Under the pieces are notes generated by a model that had not been told where the DNA came from, did not search any database, and was given only the letters and a program-made list of their open reading frames with translations. From Batillaria attramentaria (Eukaryota > Mollusca > Gastropoda > Batillariidae): 64,000 bases of DNA. Below, in pieces: positions 44,060 to 59,429 of the stretch (within the stretch, counting starts at the first letter, position 1; each line of letters begins with the position of its first letter). Made by a program: the position numbers and the translations under genes. Location: positions 146,501 through 210,500 of the forward strand of contig JACVVK020000084.1 of the NCBI GenBank assembly GCA_018292915.2, written 5' to 3'.

Positions 44060-44740
44060 ATATTAGTTAACACCTAACAGATGAGGGGAAATCGGCGGAA
44101 AACTTAATTTTCACTTTCTTCCGCTTCAGACACACAACCAGAGACCGTGGCTGCAACTAAGACTGCGGTCCAAACAAAATGAATGAAACATAAGCCTAAC
44201 ATTACCCTCCATCAAACACTTTAGTCATCTTGCAGACAACTCCACAACCACAGACTGGCGCCGCTGATACGTAACTCCAGCATACAAGCCTGCCGCTATG
44301 ATGAGTCTGGCGTGGTCCTTCTTTGGTATCAAGGGCCATTAGATAAAGAAACTGGAGGCTTTAGTTTGTGTGGGCAATGACGGGAAATGGACAATAATTC
44401 CTGTCTCCAAAATAATCCTCTGTCCGTTGGACAGCGTCGTTAGTATGTTACGCGACTGCATGACGGCTCTGCGGCTATTTTGGACCGAATCACATTTCAG
44501 TGAAATTTTCTTTTTCTTTTACGAAAAGGGTTTGTGTGTTTATGTGTACAGTAGACGTACACGAAGTTGCCGTGCACTCCCCCGGCGACTCTATGAGACC
44601 AGTTTAAAAATGAACCTTGGGGTGTGCTGAACACATTAGATCATTGTTCTAATTGAGTCGACGGGGGAGTCCACGGTAACCGATGTCTCCTTGGCAACTA
44701 ACAAGTGTGAGGCAGAGACGCTGTACATAAACGCGCGAGA
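44060..44740. other. No gene recognised
   Basis: No gene or repeat match. Confidence 0.5.
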
Positions 44741-46055
<1,315 letters not shown>

Positions 46056-46278
46056 AGACAAAAAAGTTTGTTTGTTTGTTTGTTTGGTGGTGGTGTTGTT
46101 TAATTTTGACGGGGTGTTTTTGTTAGTTTGTTTGTTTGTTTTTGTCCGTTTTGTTTGTTTGTTTGTTTGTTTTTGTTTTCATTTGTTTTGTTTATTTTAT
46201 TATTTTGTTTGGTTGGGGTTTTTGTTGTTGTTGGTGGTGGTGGTTTTTTTGTGTTTGTTGTTGTTGCTGTCGTTGCTG

Positions 46279-46309
<31 letters not shown>

Positions 46310-46640
46310 GTTTTTGTTGTTGTTGTTGTTGTTGTTTTTTTTTGGGGGGGGGGAGGGTGTTGCATGCTTTACTCTTTGTTGTTGCTGTTGGGTTGTTTTT
46401 TGTTTTTGTTTTTTTTTGGGGGGGGGGAAGGGTGTTGCATGTTTTACTCTTTGTTGTTGTTATTGTTGGGGTGTTTTTTTGTTTTGTTTGTTTGTTTTTT
46501 GTTTTTTTGTTTTTTTTTTTGGGGGGGGGGGTATTGCATGCTTTACTCTTTGTTGTTGTTTTTTGTATGTTTGCGTTCTTCCCTACTTGTTTGTTTGTTT
46601 GTTTGTTTGTTTGTTTGTTTGTTTGTTTTCATTTTTTTCC
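46056..46640. repeat. T/G-rich low-complexity tract
   Basis: Almost only T and G on the plus strand, built of TTTG, TTG and G-runs, with a recurring gttgcatg.tttactctttgttg phrase (46359, 46433, 46532). The 303-residue Phe/Val/Cys frame is an artefact. Strong strand asymmetry. Confidence 0.9.
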
Positions 46641-47570
46641 AGAGATTGAAGGTGACTGTGGTGTTTGGGTCTTTTATTTCAGCTTCTATACATGTTGCTT
46701 AGGTTTCTCCCGTGACCACGGCCGGGCTGCACTCACTGGTGCTAAGCCCGCTAAGCGAGTTACGCTTGTCATTACGACACAACCTCCCCAAGCAGCACCA
46801 AGCTCCATGGGTTATTTATCTGTCTGGCACTTAGCGCCAGCAGACGTATGGCTGCCAGTGTCACATAATAAGTCTGGTATTGCTTCTGCGGTTGTTTTTC
46901 TTGGTTTTCTTTTTTCATAAATGTATGATATCCTAACGCCTTCTTGGTTGATGGAGCCGGTGTGGTGCATTGTTGTCGTGGTGCGTTGTGTTTGTCGCTG
47001 TTTTCTAGTTGTCGCGAGGCTGCGGGGTAAAAATCCACACCCATTGCTGTTATTTTTTGTAGGTGTCTTGTCACAAGTAAGTGTGGGTGCAAATTGTCGG
47101 ATACGGAAGAGATATTCATCGATGTCCGGCCTTTGTGAGATATGAACGTGAAGCCTGCATCCTTGCAGAGTCTGAGGGCCGTCCGACCCAGGGCTAGGAC
47201 AATTTTTCATCTTTATTCATTTGATACTTTGGTGCGGGGGGGGGGGGGGGGAGGGAGGGGGGCTGAACTTTTCCCTCATCAGTAGTTTCTTTATCTTCGC
47301 TTCCTGGGTTTCTCTTTCCAACGTGTTCTCGTCTGGCAATGTTTCCACTCTGAAGTCTTGGAATTTTGCCAGAACCCGACCCGGCGATGGACAGGAAGAC
47401 ACCCAAATTCTCAGATGGGCACTGCTGATGAAGGTCGATGTAACAAAATGCCTTGGTCGGGCTCGCAGACTGTCTGACGTCTCCCACTGACTCCGATCTT
47501 AGGTCAGTCTGGATCTGAAGAAATCTGTTCCAGGACTGTTCTTTGAAGTGTCTCGATGGGTGCATAGATA
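46641..47570. other. Unrecognised sequence, weakly protein-like on the reverse strand
   Basis: Reverse frames at 46812-47210 (with RPDIDEYLFRIRQFAPTL) and 47194-47565 (with FKEQSWNRFLQIQTDLRSE) have mixed, non-repetitive composition, and a neighbouring frame has LAKFQDFRVETLPDENTLER. I recognise no family; a decayed transposon or gene remnant is possible. A G-run is at 47238. Confidence 0.2.
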
Positions 47571-48598
<1,028 letters not shown>

Positions 48599-48957
48599 AC
48601 TTGGACGTAGTTTAAATGTAGATGATGCTGTTTAAAGCCAATTAATCTGTAATACAAACAATTTCAATGGCTGCCTCAGTAGAGATACAACCTGTGTTAT
48701 GGTCATCATTTCTGGACCTCGAGTGTTCTTCTTTTTATGCAGCTAACCCAGCAACCGTGCATCCATTACAGTCAAACAGCCACCTGTGTCTGTTTTCGTA
48801 TGTGACAAACAGTTTCTCTCCGTAGAACAGATTCTTAGAATGACAGCTAGGATTTTTGTTCGTGTGTCAACTGAAGAAACGTCTACATTTTGTTCTAGCC
48901 GCGTGATTCCAGTGACAAGGCGGGAGGGGCGGGGGCGAGGGGGGCGGATAGGGATGC
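48599..48957. other. No gene recognised
   Basis: Nothing identified. Confidence 0.5.
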
Positions 48958-49076
48958 GGGTAAGGGTGATATCAAAGACGAGGCAACGAGAAAAAGACCA
49001 GTACCAATATTATTTTGGCCCCAGCTGGGATGCGAACTCACGACCTGAGCATTGAGACCACAACGCTACTCCAATG
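48958..49076 (-). mobile_element. SINE family 1 fragment
   Basis: Reverse-strand copy: gggtgatatcaaagacgagg, ggccccagctgggatgcgaa and B box remnant. The CACCC 3' end and the outer head are degraded. Confidence 0.75.
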
Positions 49077-49442
49077 ACAAGAAACCGTAGCTGCTTAGTG
49101 GTGGGAGTGTGCAGCTCTCAACATATCACTCTCTGGTATTTCAAGAGCAGCATTGTTGGGGTATTTTTTTGGCGTGTGAGATGCGCTTCGTGCAAAAGCT
49201 GGAGTCAGACGTAATTCCCAACATACCCGAGGTATCATACCTATCAAATGACACGCATAAAAAAGTAACAAATGTATCAACATGGTATGGGTGGAATCCA
49301 CGGAGGACTCGGAAGTTGGGGCAATTTTTTATTATGCATGATGTTGGAGATGAGGATAATGGTAAGATGATGCTATGGATGTCCGTGTGGTTTGGGACAG
49401 CGGGACAGGGCCGCATTCCACGCTTCCTGTCATAAATATCCC
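49077..49442. other. No gene recognised
   Basis: Overlapping frames on both strands (49109-49435) without domains. Confidence 0.45.
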
Positions 49443-49733
49443 GGCATCAACCAGGCCCGGGAACTACGGCACCTGCGGTGCCGGCCGTGTAATCATCCAC
49501 ATCATAAGACGTGTCATACCAAGGGAAGAACCCCCAAAGTCGCACCCGTGAAGTGGGTGAATCTCGGCTGCTGTGGCAACAGCCGCCCCATTGGGCCCAT
49601 AGCACACCCGCTCTGGGTAGGAGCCGATCTAGGCAGGAAAAATCCCGCTTGCCTCGGCTGGGGACTCGAACCCGGGTCTCCCGGTCCATTGTCCGCATTG
49701 CTAACCACTACACTACGGGTGGCCGGTAATTTT
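49443..49733 (-). mobile_element. SINE family 4 copy
   Basis: In reverse sense, ggccacccgtagtgtagtgg (A box) and gggttcgagtccccagcc (B box) form a good tRNA-like head, followed by a GC-rich body of about 215 bp unlike the other families. It directly abuts the SINE family 2 copy at 49738. Only one copy is in the window. Confidence 0.7.
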
Positions 49734-49809
49734 GATTTTAATTTGATACTCCATCTCGGCCGAGTTCCTGGAGAGAGCCCCCGACGGTCAGCCCGATTCA
49801 ACGGTGCCA

Positions 49810-50480
<671 letters not shown>

Positions 50481-51529
50481 CCTGTTATCCAGAGAGACCT
50501 TAAAGGTCTACATTGTAATGTTTCCCTCTCAAATTTTTGTCGCAATCTGATCTTGCTCTCTGCACACTACTCCGTCAAAATACAAACTTTCCAGACTGAA
50601 GGGAAATTCACATGATGGCTAAAACAAAAAACCCTGTAGTATTTGTTCATAATAAAACGCACGGTGCATTATTGATAATCCTTTGTGTGCTGCCGGTTAG
50701 CATTCTGATCAACTGAATGCTGACAATGTCAGTTTCATGTCATTTACAATGAGTATGGCATGAGCTAGTTAGTTATCTTAGTTAGTTATTTAGAGCTTAA
50801 CGCCGCGCAGAGACTACTTCGCGGCAAAGCAAAGTCTTCCTCCGCCAGGCCGTTAAAAGATAAAATGGAATTCCTAAAACAAGATGTAAATATACCTTTA
50901 AAATCTATCAGGTGTAAATGAGAAATAAGTTTCAAGACTTCGAGAAACTAAACAAGAAGAGGTCATTGCAAGTCGAGTATAGCATGAAAACACTTCTGAA
51001 GCATAGAGGAATACGGCTTGACCAAGTGTATACCCAATCAAAGGTTGATTACCCAATCAAAGGTCTTCACCCGAATATAACTCTGCTCTTAGACAGCACT
51101 GCCAGGGTTACGCATATTTTGTTTACACGCTCCCGTGTACGTAATCTAATAATCTGCGTTTCAGAGGTTAGAAAGTTTGACGTGCGAAGACCTTATCAAA
51201 AAGAAACTTTGATACAAGTTCAACAAAAGTGTGACGTGTGAAGACCTTTAAAAACAAACGTTGAGCCAAGTTCAACAGAAAAGCGAGCCGACACCGGAAG
51301 CGTGGGTAGCAGCGCGTGTGTGTGTACTGGTGACAGGCTTCTGTTGTAAACAAACCATACACCTTGTTTGCTCAGAATCAGAACCCGTATGTGGAACAGT
51401 GTAGCTCCACAAGTCATTATTCCACACACCCGTCCGGCTTCCTACCTCCGGGCAAACACTGAGAACGAGGCAGCCCGTGCAATCCGAGGCTCGACGCTGG
51501 AACTCGCGCTGGAGGGGGAGACGGAGAAA
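50481..51529. other. No gene recognised; possible retroelement end
   Basis: At 50765-50850 tagttag repeats precede gcttaacgccgcgcagagac, similar to 27857. The frame at 50918-51241 has no domain. Confidence 0.4.
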
Positions 51530-51544
51530 GCGAGAGAGAGAGAG

Positions 51545-51575
<31 letters not shown>
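51530..51575. repeat. GA then GT microsatellite
   Basis: Short compound repeat. Confidence 0.95.
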
Positions 51576-51578
<3 letters not shown>

Positions 51579-51649
51579 TAGCATGTGTTTATCTCGCGAT
51601 GGTTGCGTTGACACTGGTGTCCGCCGCCTATGAATGTTTAATCTATAGT

Positions 51650-52135
51650 TTGGTCGTGGGTTTTGTCGCTACTGTTGTTGTAGTTGTTGTTTGTTGTGGC
51701 TTTGCTTGCTGGTTTGGTTGGTTGGTTTGTGGGTTTTTTGGTTGGGTTGGTTTTTTTTGTTTGCATGTTGTTGAGTTTTGGGAATTTTTGTGTTGTTGTT
51801 TTTTGTTGTTTGTTTGTTGTTTGTTTGTTTTTTGGGGTTTTTTTTTCTTTGAGGAGGGAAGGGTCGTCGGGGAGGGTGGGTGGGCGGTTGTTTCTTGTTT
51901 TCTTTTAAGGTATTTTTGTTGTTGTTGGTTTGTTGGTTTGTTTGTTGTTGTTCATGTTGTTGTTTTTTTGTTTTTTGGTGGTTGGGTTTGTTTTTTTTTG
52001 TTTTTGTTTTTTTTTCGGGGGGGGTGGGGGGGGGGGTGGGTTTGTGTTTTTAAAGGGAGTGGGGGGGGGGGGGGTCGGTTTGTCGGTTGGTATGTGTTTT
52101 TGTATGTGTGTGTGTGTGTGTGGGGGGGGGGGGGG
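51650..52135. repeat. T/G-rich low-complexity tract with G-runs
   Basis: Like 46056-46640, with TTG units and several G-runs of 9-14 (52017-52075, 52121-52133). The 183-residue frame is an artefact. Confidence 0.9.
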
Positions 52136-53196
52136 TCTTTCTTCTCCTAGATTAAGCTTTGGTATTTTGCAACTTACCAAAACACCCCTCCCCAATGGAA
52201 AGGGACGGAACTGGCAAAAGTTGTATGCACTAAAGCGAGGTGGACCTTCAAATAGTTTTGTGCCCACGAAACAAGAAATCAATTATATTACAGCTATTTC
52301 GGATGTCTGCTTATCGTGAAGCTTAAGTTACTAGTACTTCCCATTTATGCCGATAGGCTCAGTGGGAGACACTGGTCCAGCAGAACCATGTCGAGTACCC
52401 GTGAAAGAGGAACAAAAAGAGCGCTTTTCGACGACCTACATAAGACGAGGATGGACAATTAAAAGTTCTGATGACGCTTTGCGAACTTTGAACATGGCGA
52501 ATCAATAGGCTGACAAAATATCAGGAAATGCAGGGGCAGCTGGGATCGCAGAGGCTGCTGGGAAGGTCGCAGCTTGTATCCGAACCGCTGTGTTTTTATT
52601 CTTGTTGATGTTGTTCGCGTTTGGTCGGTGAAGCAGGTGAACACAATACGGCAATTTCTTTCTTTTTTTTAAAAATAGAATTGACAAGTGTTTTGTTTTG
52701 TTTTGTTTTTCTCTTGAAAAGTTCCATGTTAAACAAAGTCGGGTTGAATTCTTCCAACGTCAGCTGAAAGTATGTATCTTCAAATATGTTTCTTGAATCC
52801 TGTTTGTTTGTATGTTCTGCTCATTTATTTGTGCACACATCAACATGATATCTTTCTTCTGACATGATGCAAGGTAAAAACTGTGGATTTCTACACAGAC
52901 GAATCAGCTCAGATACCGGTAAGCACGACTCTAAGCTTAATACCCCCGAAGAAATATGTAGCCGCCGACATGTGCCCTGCATTTTCCAGTTCCACGCAGA
53001 CACGAGGCAACTGACTGGGACCCAGACTGACTTTGCATGTGAACTCGTTATTGGCCGTGGAATCAAGGATCTCAGTGGGGTTGCTGACATGACAATAAGG
53101 TGTCAAGAAAACTTAGCGAGTGTTGCTAATACGACGTGTTTCCTTCATAACAGATCCAGTTTATTTCTAGTTTTTCACTTGTCGCCTCTCTGCAGC
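52136..53196. other. No gene recognised
   Basis: The frame at 52864-53208 has no recognised domain. A possible 3' site ctacacag and 5' site ccg|gtaagc at about 52900-52920 would give a 20-base exon, too weak to call. Confidence 0.4.
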
Positions 53197-53288
53197 TTAA
53201 CTCTTTGACGACGAAGCACAATTTCTAACACGCGATTTCCTATAGGAAATCGCGTGTTAGAAATTGTGCTTCGTCGTCAAAGAGTTAA
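53197..53288. mobile_element. 92-bp TTAA palindromic MITE, copy 2
   Basis: A perfect inverted repeat with 46-bp arms centred on cctatagg and TTAA at each end. It differs from copy 1 at arm positions 18, 22, 31 and 36, each change being present in both arms. Confidence 0.95.
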
Positions 53289-53473
53289 AGCCTCAAGACG
53301 TATGACAGGCATACAACAGCGTGTGCAAAACTTTTCATCGAATGTGCCGGCTTCGTGCATCAGAATCAGACACTTGGGTCACAGTACAGCATCTGAGACC
53401 ATTGTAGTGACTCTGGCCTGCGTGTATGTTGTTCTAGAAGCGTACCGCGTACTGAGCAGACGACGTTATTTGG

Positions 53474-53750
53474 TTGCGGACTGAGGACAAACTAGACGGC
53501 GCTGATTGGTTGCCTGTTTTTTTATGAGCTTTTTCGAGTCCTAGTCTGTTTTACCAACAACAAATAAAAATAATAATAAAAAAATGGATCGTCGGCTCAA
53601 AGAAAGTCGTATTTCTCTAATATTAGAAGCCACGAAGTCGAGAAAACGGTCGCTATGGCCAAATGAAGTATCCTTCTGTCTGGTAAACAGCCATAGAGCT
53701 TCAAAAGCAGCAGTTGTCCGTCTCAGCGGCAGTACGAAAATAGAGGTTTT
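53474..53750 (+). repeat. Dispersed repeat, uninterrupted copy
   Basis: Matches the reverse complement of 15857-16312 without its SINE. Carries an extra A-rich piece (53560-53582). A CA repeat follows at 53766-53817. Confidence 0.75.
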
Positions 53751-53765
53751 AATCAGCGCGCGCAG

Positions 53766-53818
<53 letters not shown>

Positions 53819-53872
53819 ATTCATCTCTGCAATGGAATCGATTGCCGTCGTTGTCAGCATCATTATCCTTAG

Positions 53873-54048
53873 CGAGGAGCCGGGGCAGTCGATCGGTAAA
53901 ACGTTGGACCTCGATGCTCGGGTCGTGAGTTCGATTCCCCGGTTGGGGCCAAATATTTGTGCCGGACTTTTTCTCCGTTGCCCCCGTCTTTGATATCATC
54001 CGTATGTGGTGGAAAAAATACCTTAAACCCTTAAACACCCACCTACAC
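53873..54048 (+). mobile_element. SINE family 1 copy, diverged full length
   Basis: Head gaggagccggggcagtcgat, B box gagttcgattcccc, body ccaaatatttgtgccgg and gtggtggaaaaaat, with a CACCCACC end. No clear target-site duplication. Confidence 0.85.
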
Positions 54049-55289
54049 TCATCATAATCAACATCGTCATGATCGTCGCCGTCGTCGTCATTTTCATCCT
54101 CGTCGTTTTAGTCCTACACCGCCACAGTCACTGCTCCCATCGCCACCAAAACTATTATACCAGTATCCGTTTCAGAGATAATGAGCGAAACACCATAAGA
54201 ACAATTTAGTACCGAGCACATGTACATAGAAAAACATTCTTGGACAGGAGTGTGCACACAAAGGGATGGAAACCATACGAACGGCCAGTTCCGATGCAAC
54301 AGAGGGTGCCAATATCTCTCCTTTTAGCGCCGGCCCTTGTCACACTCAATTTCGGATCAGGGTCTATAAAGGAACCGGTAGGTCAGCGGGTCACAACGGG
54401 AAGGGTGCAGCCCAGACTAGTACAAGACCCATATCAGTACGGGGCGTTTGACAGTTCGGGTGCGAAGCGAAATTATCCTTCTTACACTGTGTCGCTGGTA
54501 GAACCTTTTTTTAAAAGGGGGTGGTGTGTGAGGGTGGGTGGCGGGCGAAGTGTATGCTTTCGTTTACAAGCATTGTGCGTATTTTAGTTTGAACAAGTAT
54601 AGTTTAAAGATTTCCAGAGAACCAAAAGCGAATCATGGACACGTACAAACAAATTACAATCCGTAACTAAAATTATCGTTGTCAGAGTAACTGTCTGACT
54701 TAGTACCTATATTATTTTCTTAACTCTCTGTAAGAGACATTTGTGCCCCCCCCCCCTTTTTTTTCTGGCTACCGTTGTAAAATGTAAGACATAGAAATAA
54801 CACTTTAATCATGATTCCTGAAAACGGCATATCCATACAATACCAGTATGGGATAAATACCGATCTGGATTTCGTCCCGTGGTCCTTATTTCATTGGTAG
54901 TCGTCTGTGGGCCACCTCATCAAGTGAATGCCCAGTGAAAGAAATTGAATTCGGCAGATAATCTACATGGTTAAGTACGGACCTAACTCCACGTCACGAG
55001 AGCAAGCCCAAGGGAGATCACCTTCACTGATCAAATTTGAGCGCGGCAGAATTGACGCAAGATGGCAGGCCAGGGGTGGGGAACAATTAAAGAGCTGGCG
55101 ATTAATTGCCAGGAAATTCTGTCAGACTGGCCAGATGTGGATTTGTTTGAAGAAAATGGCTGAGGAGAGGGGCTGGTCCATTTTTGTCCGGTTGGGAGCG
55201 TGTTTTTATTCAGGACATTTGTGCCGTGGAGCAGCGTGCTAAAGTCATAGTCCAATTCTTTCATCGATAGCATGAGTGAGTGCATGAGT
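54049..55289. other. No gene recognised
   Basis: CGTCGTC tract at 54070, C-run at 54747. Frames at 54240-54587 and 54967-55242 lack domains. Confidence 0.45.
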
Positions 55290-55345
55290 ATTTAGGGTTT
55301 CAAGCCGTGCAAGCAACAAACGACTTCGCAGCGATATCGATAATA
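55290..55345 (-). mobile_element. Possible retroelement 3'-end relic
   Basis: tttagggtttcaagccgtgcaagcaacaaacgac resembles 27890-27925. Weak; no tail remains. Confidence 0.3.
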
Positions 55346-57556
55346 TCAGAGAACATGTAAAACTGAAAATGAGAGAGAGAGAGAGAGAGTCTTTAAATGA
55401 AAACCATTTAATTGCTAGGACAACCTGTGAAGAAAATCTGATTTACCCTTAAAATTTCAATGCTTCACAACAGCTGAAGACTGAATGGAATGGTGTTTTG
55501 GGTAATATTTCAGTTTTGCGTATAATTTATTTTGGGGCGATTTTTTGTTTTGTTTTGTTTTTCTACATTGGTATACAGTATTTGAAAAAAACAACAACAA
55601 CAAAAACTCGTTTACTTCTTCACGCAAGTGCCACGTATGTACCTCCAGTCTTCCATTCTTTGTATACCTTGGAGCGAATACACCAACAGTTTGTTCACGA
55701 GACTTACTGTCTACAAGCATTATCTCGCTCCTTATGGCCATATGGATCATGTGTTATTGCTATGATTGCCGTTGTCTCTTCCATTACCACAATTCTCGCC
55801 AGCTTCCGAGCAAAAGACCACCATCACAACTGCTATTGCCATCGTGATTCCGTGTCGGCGACGTGTCCGCGTGATTTGTGGCAAGCCGTTTGCAGCGTCT
55901 GCATCTAGATGGCGTTATTGCGGGGAGAAAAACTCAGGGTACTCTAGTATGATGAGTGTTAATTGTACATGTTACACAGCCATCTCCGCTTGATGCTTAT
56001 CCTCAGTCCCTGGCGACTGACAGAGTCGGTTCTTACCCCTCTTCCCAGACCATCCATCATCATCTGGAAGGAGCTGGGGGAGGGGGAGATGCCACTCCTC
56101 CATATCTAGTCGTAAATCATGGATGTTGTCCAGGGACCATGTCCAAGTCCGCCCCTGGTTCCCCTCTGGACGGTAGTTTGGTCGGATCTCCCCCGTCAAG
56201 ACAATGGTAGTGTCAGTTGTCAGGGGCATCACGTGTAAATTATTCATCAGAAGAAAAAAAAAGAATGAAAGTCTACCGGATAGCACGATCAGCAGAGAGC
56301 GGCACTTTCAATGCGTTCTGGTGAAGTCCATCTGATCATAGTAGCAATCGGATTAAGCCCTTGGGGTCAGGGAAGATGGAAGCGTTCGGGGAGGGTTGTG
56401 GTCGTCGTTGACAAGACGAGGGTACTTGTTGATCCTGGTGTTAAGTGAGGATGGATAGTGATAGTAATGCGAATCATTCCTGATCATTACCAAAACAAAA
56501 CAAACCAAAAAAGAAAAAAAAAATGAAAACATGCTTTCGAAGCAGACTTCTTGATTTTTTAATTTTAATTTTAAAAATCTTTAATGCGATCATTGGGGGG
56601 GGGGGGGGGGGCTACACGCATTTTGTACTCTCCCAGCTAAGAAGCTTTCGCAAAGAATCATACCGTTATTGTCGCTCTACACTTTCTTTGTATAACCTGT
56701 GCAAAAAAGGAAAGTTACCGCAGAAAAAATAACGAAAAACCTGTTTGCTAACTTTTTTTTTACAAATGAAAATCAAATATCGTAAATTTTAAGAGAGTTC
56801 CTGTATAACAGTAAGAACTAGAATCATCGGGTTTTTGTTTTTTTGTTTGTTTCTTTTTCTTCTGTTTTGTCTTTTGTTTTGTTTTTGTTGTTGGTGTTTG
56901 TTGTTGTTTGTTGTTGTTTGTTGTTGTTTGTTGTTGTTGTTTATGTTGTTTGTTTCTTGTTTGTTTTTTAGGGAGTGGAGGGGGGGGGGATCTCTGAAAA
57001 AAAAAAGTTTTCAATATCGGTATCAATTTAATTAGAAACACGTTTCTGTTACGGGGCTCACTTGCCTTGCTGCTTGAGCCCTGATCTACAAGCACTCCCT
57101 TGCCTTTCTATCCAATAGCTTTTTTCAAATAAACGCAAAACTCGCTTCCTTCCTGCCCATTTTGTCTCTGACTGTACATACGCCAATCGAAAACACTCTA
57201 TATCCCCCACTGCATACACTGTGCATAGATGTCGATACTTCCCACATAATGCAAACTGCCTCAAGATGTTCAGACCGAGGAGATAATGTCCGTGAAACAG
57301 TAATTGGGTTAGGGTTGCGAGACGGAAATTGCTGAGGCAATGTCTTTGATCCCATGGGGTCCCCAGGCCAACTGTGCTCGGATGAATTACATAGTTCAGC
57401 ACGTGCGGCACGCATCATAAAGTCATGGAAAGGACAAAAAGTGCAAAACAAAAGAAAGAAGTGGAAATGTTGACAGAGCACGCGAAAACCAGGCCAAAGT
57501 GTCAAATTATCATTGTTATCAATTTTGTGGGAAACTATGTCCTTCCATATGGAGCA
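55346..57556. other. No gene recognised; G-runs and TTG tracts
   Basis: G-runs at 56587 and 56981, TTG/TTTG tract at 56830-56970. Frames at 55498-55908, 55972-56286 (reverse) and 57125-57411 (reverse) show no recognised domain. Confidence 0.4.
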
Positions 57557-57572
57557 CACGCACACACGCACA

Positions 57573-57635
<63 letters not shown>
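57557..57635. repeat. AC microsatellite
   Basis: About 35 AC units with a few CG interruptions at the left. Confidence 0.97.
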
Positions 57636-57636
<1 letters not shown>

Positions 57637-57960
57637 ATTCATTCCGGCTGAAACAGATCTATAGGCATAACGACTCGTTCGACACAGCTCGTAACTAACG
57701 ACATGCCTTCAGCCCTCACTGCCCCTGTTTAATTTCCACCTGAAGACCTTTTCTCTTCCGTCCAGCTTTTGGTCGTTAGATTTCTGGTGAGTCTGTCTGT
57801 GTGTACTCTGAGTCGTTGCTCCTGCCAAAAGAAAAAAACTATGTATTATTATTGTTATTATTATTATTTTCACATTTGTCTAGTTTGTACTAGTGGTTTC
57901 GTGTGCAAAGACGGAGATATCTTCGCTGAGAACTAAAGTGCCACTTAGTCAGTTTGTTAG

Positions 57961-58092
57961 GGTGGGTGGGTGTTTGGGAGTTTAACGCCTTTTCCACCAC
58001 AGTAAGGGTGATATCAAAGACGGGTCAGCGAGATAAAAGGCCAGCACAAATATTTGGCCCCAACCGGGATTCGAACTCATGGCCCGAGCATA
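57961..58092 (-). mobile_element. SINE family 1 copy, 5' truncated, with target-site duplication
   Basis: It spans from the CACCC 3' end through gtggtggaaaagg and the body to the B box, stopping inside the tRNA-like head. Flanks gtcagtttgttag (57948-57960) and gtcagcttgttag (58093-58105) are a 13-bp duplication with one mismatch, so truncation occurred at insertion. Confidence 0.92.
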
Positions 58093-58105
58093 GTCAGCTT
58101 GTTAG

Positions 58106-58789
58106 ATGGCTACTTAGTTAATTGATTAGTTAGTAAGTGCCCTCTTGAAAACTTCTTGTACATATTTAGCGGAAAAAAAGAAGAAAGAAATGAATTAAGT
58201 AAAGTCTGGGGATTTATTTATTTATTCATTTTTGGGGAAAATGAGACACCTTTCGTGTTTCTGCAAGACTGCATGCTAATATTTCAATGCCCATTAAGAT
58301 TTATGGCCTGGTTTGGCACGTGAATTTTTCTGCCAAGGGAGATAATTTACTGAAAATGATAAAATCAAACAATATTATATAAATAAAAGAAACGAAAGAG
58401 AGAGAAAGCCAAATCGCCACAAAGAAGCACACAAAACAAGATGGCCACCAGCCCAATATGTTGTTTCCGAGTCCATTCAGTGACCTGCTGTCGTCGTGGT
58501 CGTTGTGTCATGTATGCTGCCCGCGCGCACACGTACGCAAGCTCTCTGACATCAATCATGCTGACATAAAGAAAGTATTAGAAACCCTTTCCGTGCCTCT
58601 TTGCGCTTGCAAAACCCCGAAAAACATGAGGTCGTGTCAGCTGGCCTAGCTGGTTGACGTCACTAACTTTTTGACGTATGCGAGGCTCTACATGGGTGAA
58701 TGGATTCTTGTAACAAAGTCGTTCCCCTTTGACAGAGTTGTTTCCCGCAGGCCTGATTGACAGGTGACAGACGATTGCTTACGCAAAGA

Positions 58790-58792
<3 letters not shown>
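58106..58792. other. No gene recognised
   Basis: ccaagggagataattt at 58337 resembles ends of some MITEs, unpaired here. No gene. Confidence 0.45.

Positions 58793-58866
<74 letters not shown>
58793..58866. repeat. AC microsatellite
   Basis: About 37 AC units. Confidence 0.97.
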
Positions 58867-58867
<1 letters not shown>

Positions 58868-59013
58868 AGCAGAACCATCAGAGAACGATGTGCAGTGCAT
58901 CCAAACTCTGACTCGTTCACGCTACAGTTCCCAGACATTAAATGAATACGCGATATGACCGGGGGGTTTAACGCACTGTCAGGTTGATTCCCGATTCCTG
59001 CGTCTGGTATCAC

Positions 59014-59310
59014 CACAGACGTAAAGAGATGCGAGTGTCGCTATCGCGGCCATCTTACTACTACCAGAACTCAGAGGCTCTGTGTATAGGACGCCTCGTT
59101 CGAAATACAAAGTTCTTTAGAAAGACGTCATCCGAAATGTGACGTAAGATAAAGCGGACCAATGCTATGCGCGCTATGTAAACAGCTGATAGCGTCTGGC
59201 CAATGCTATGCGCGCTATGTAAACAGCTGGCACTTTCAGGTACTAGCAACATGGCGCGCGGCGGCGTCACTTTTCCGGCACCGCGGTGCGTCTATCTCTA
59301 TACGTCTGTG
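59014..59310. mobile_element. hAT-like MITE with 8-bp target-site duplication
   Basis: Ends are inverted: cacagacgtaaagagat (59014) against atctctatacgtctgtg (ending 59310). The flanks ggtatcac at 59006-59013 and 59311-59318 are an exact 8-bp duplication. An 8-bp duplication with CA...TG ends fits hAT-mobilised elements (family knowledge; assignment inferred). Inside, ccaatgctatgcgcgctatg begins two tandem copies 41 bp apart (59159, 59200). No transposase is encoded. Confidence 0.85.
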
Positions 59311-59429
59311 GGTATCACCGCAATGAGACTGGAGGCAGACGTTGTGGGCTGACAGAATGCGTTGCAGCAAGAGCACGGTAAGAGACAGTGGTAGAATAGT
59401 GTCACATCTCAGTCTCGCGCTTGTCTGTC
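59311..59429. other. Flank between MITE and LINE relic
   Basis: No feature beyond the target-site duplication copy. Confidence 0.5.

Noticed and set aside
51599..52150. 183-residue Gly/Phe/Val-rich open frame
   Set aside because: T/G-rich low complexity with poly(G); no domain and no start context.
55972..56286. Reverse frame with DMEEWHLPLPQLLPDDDGW
   Set aside because: Composition is protein-like, but there is no recognised family, splice pair or neighbouring exon.
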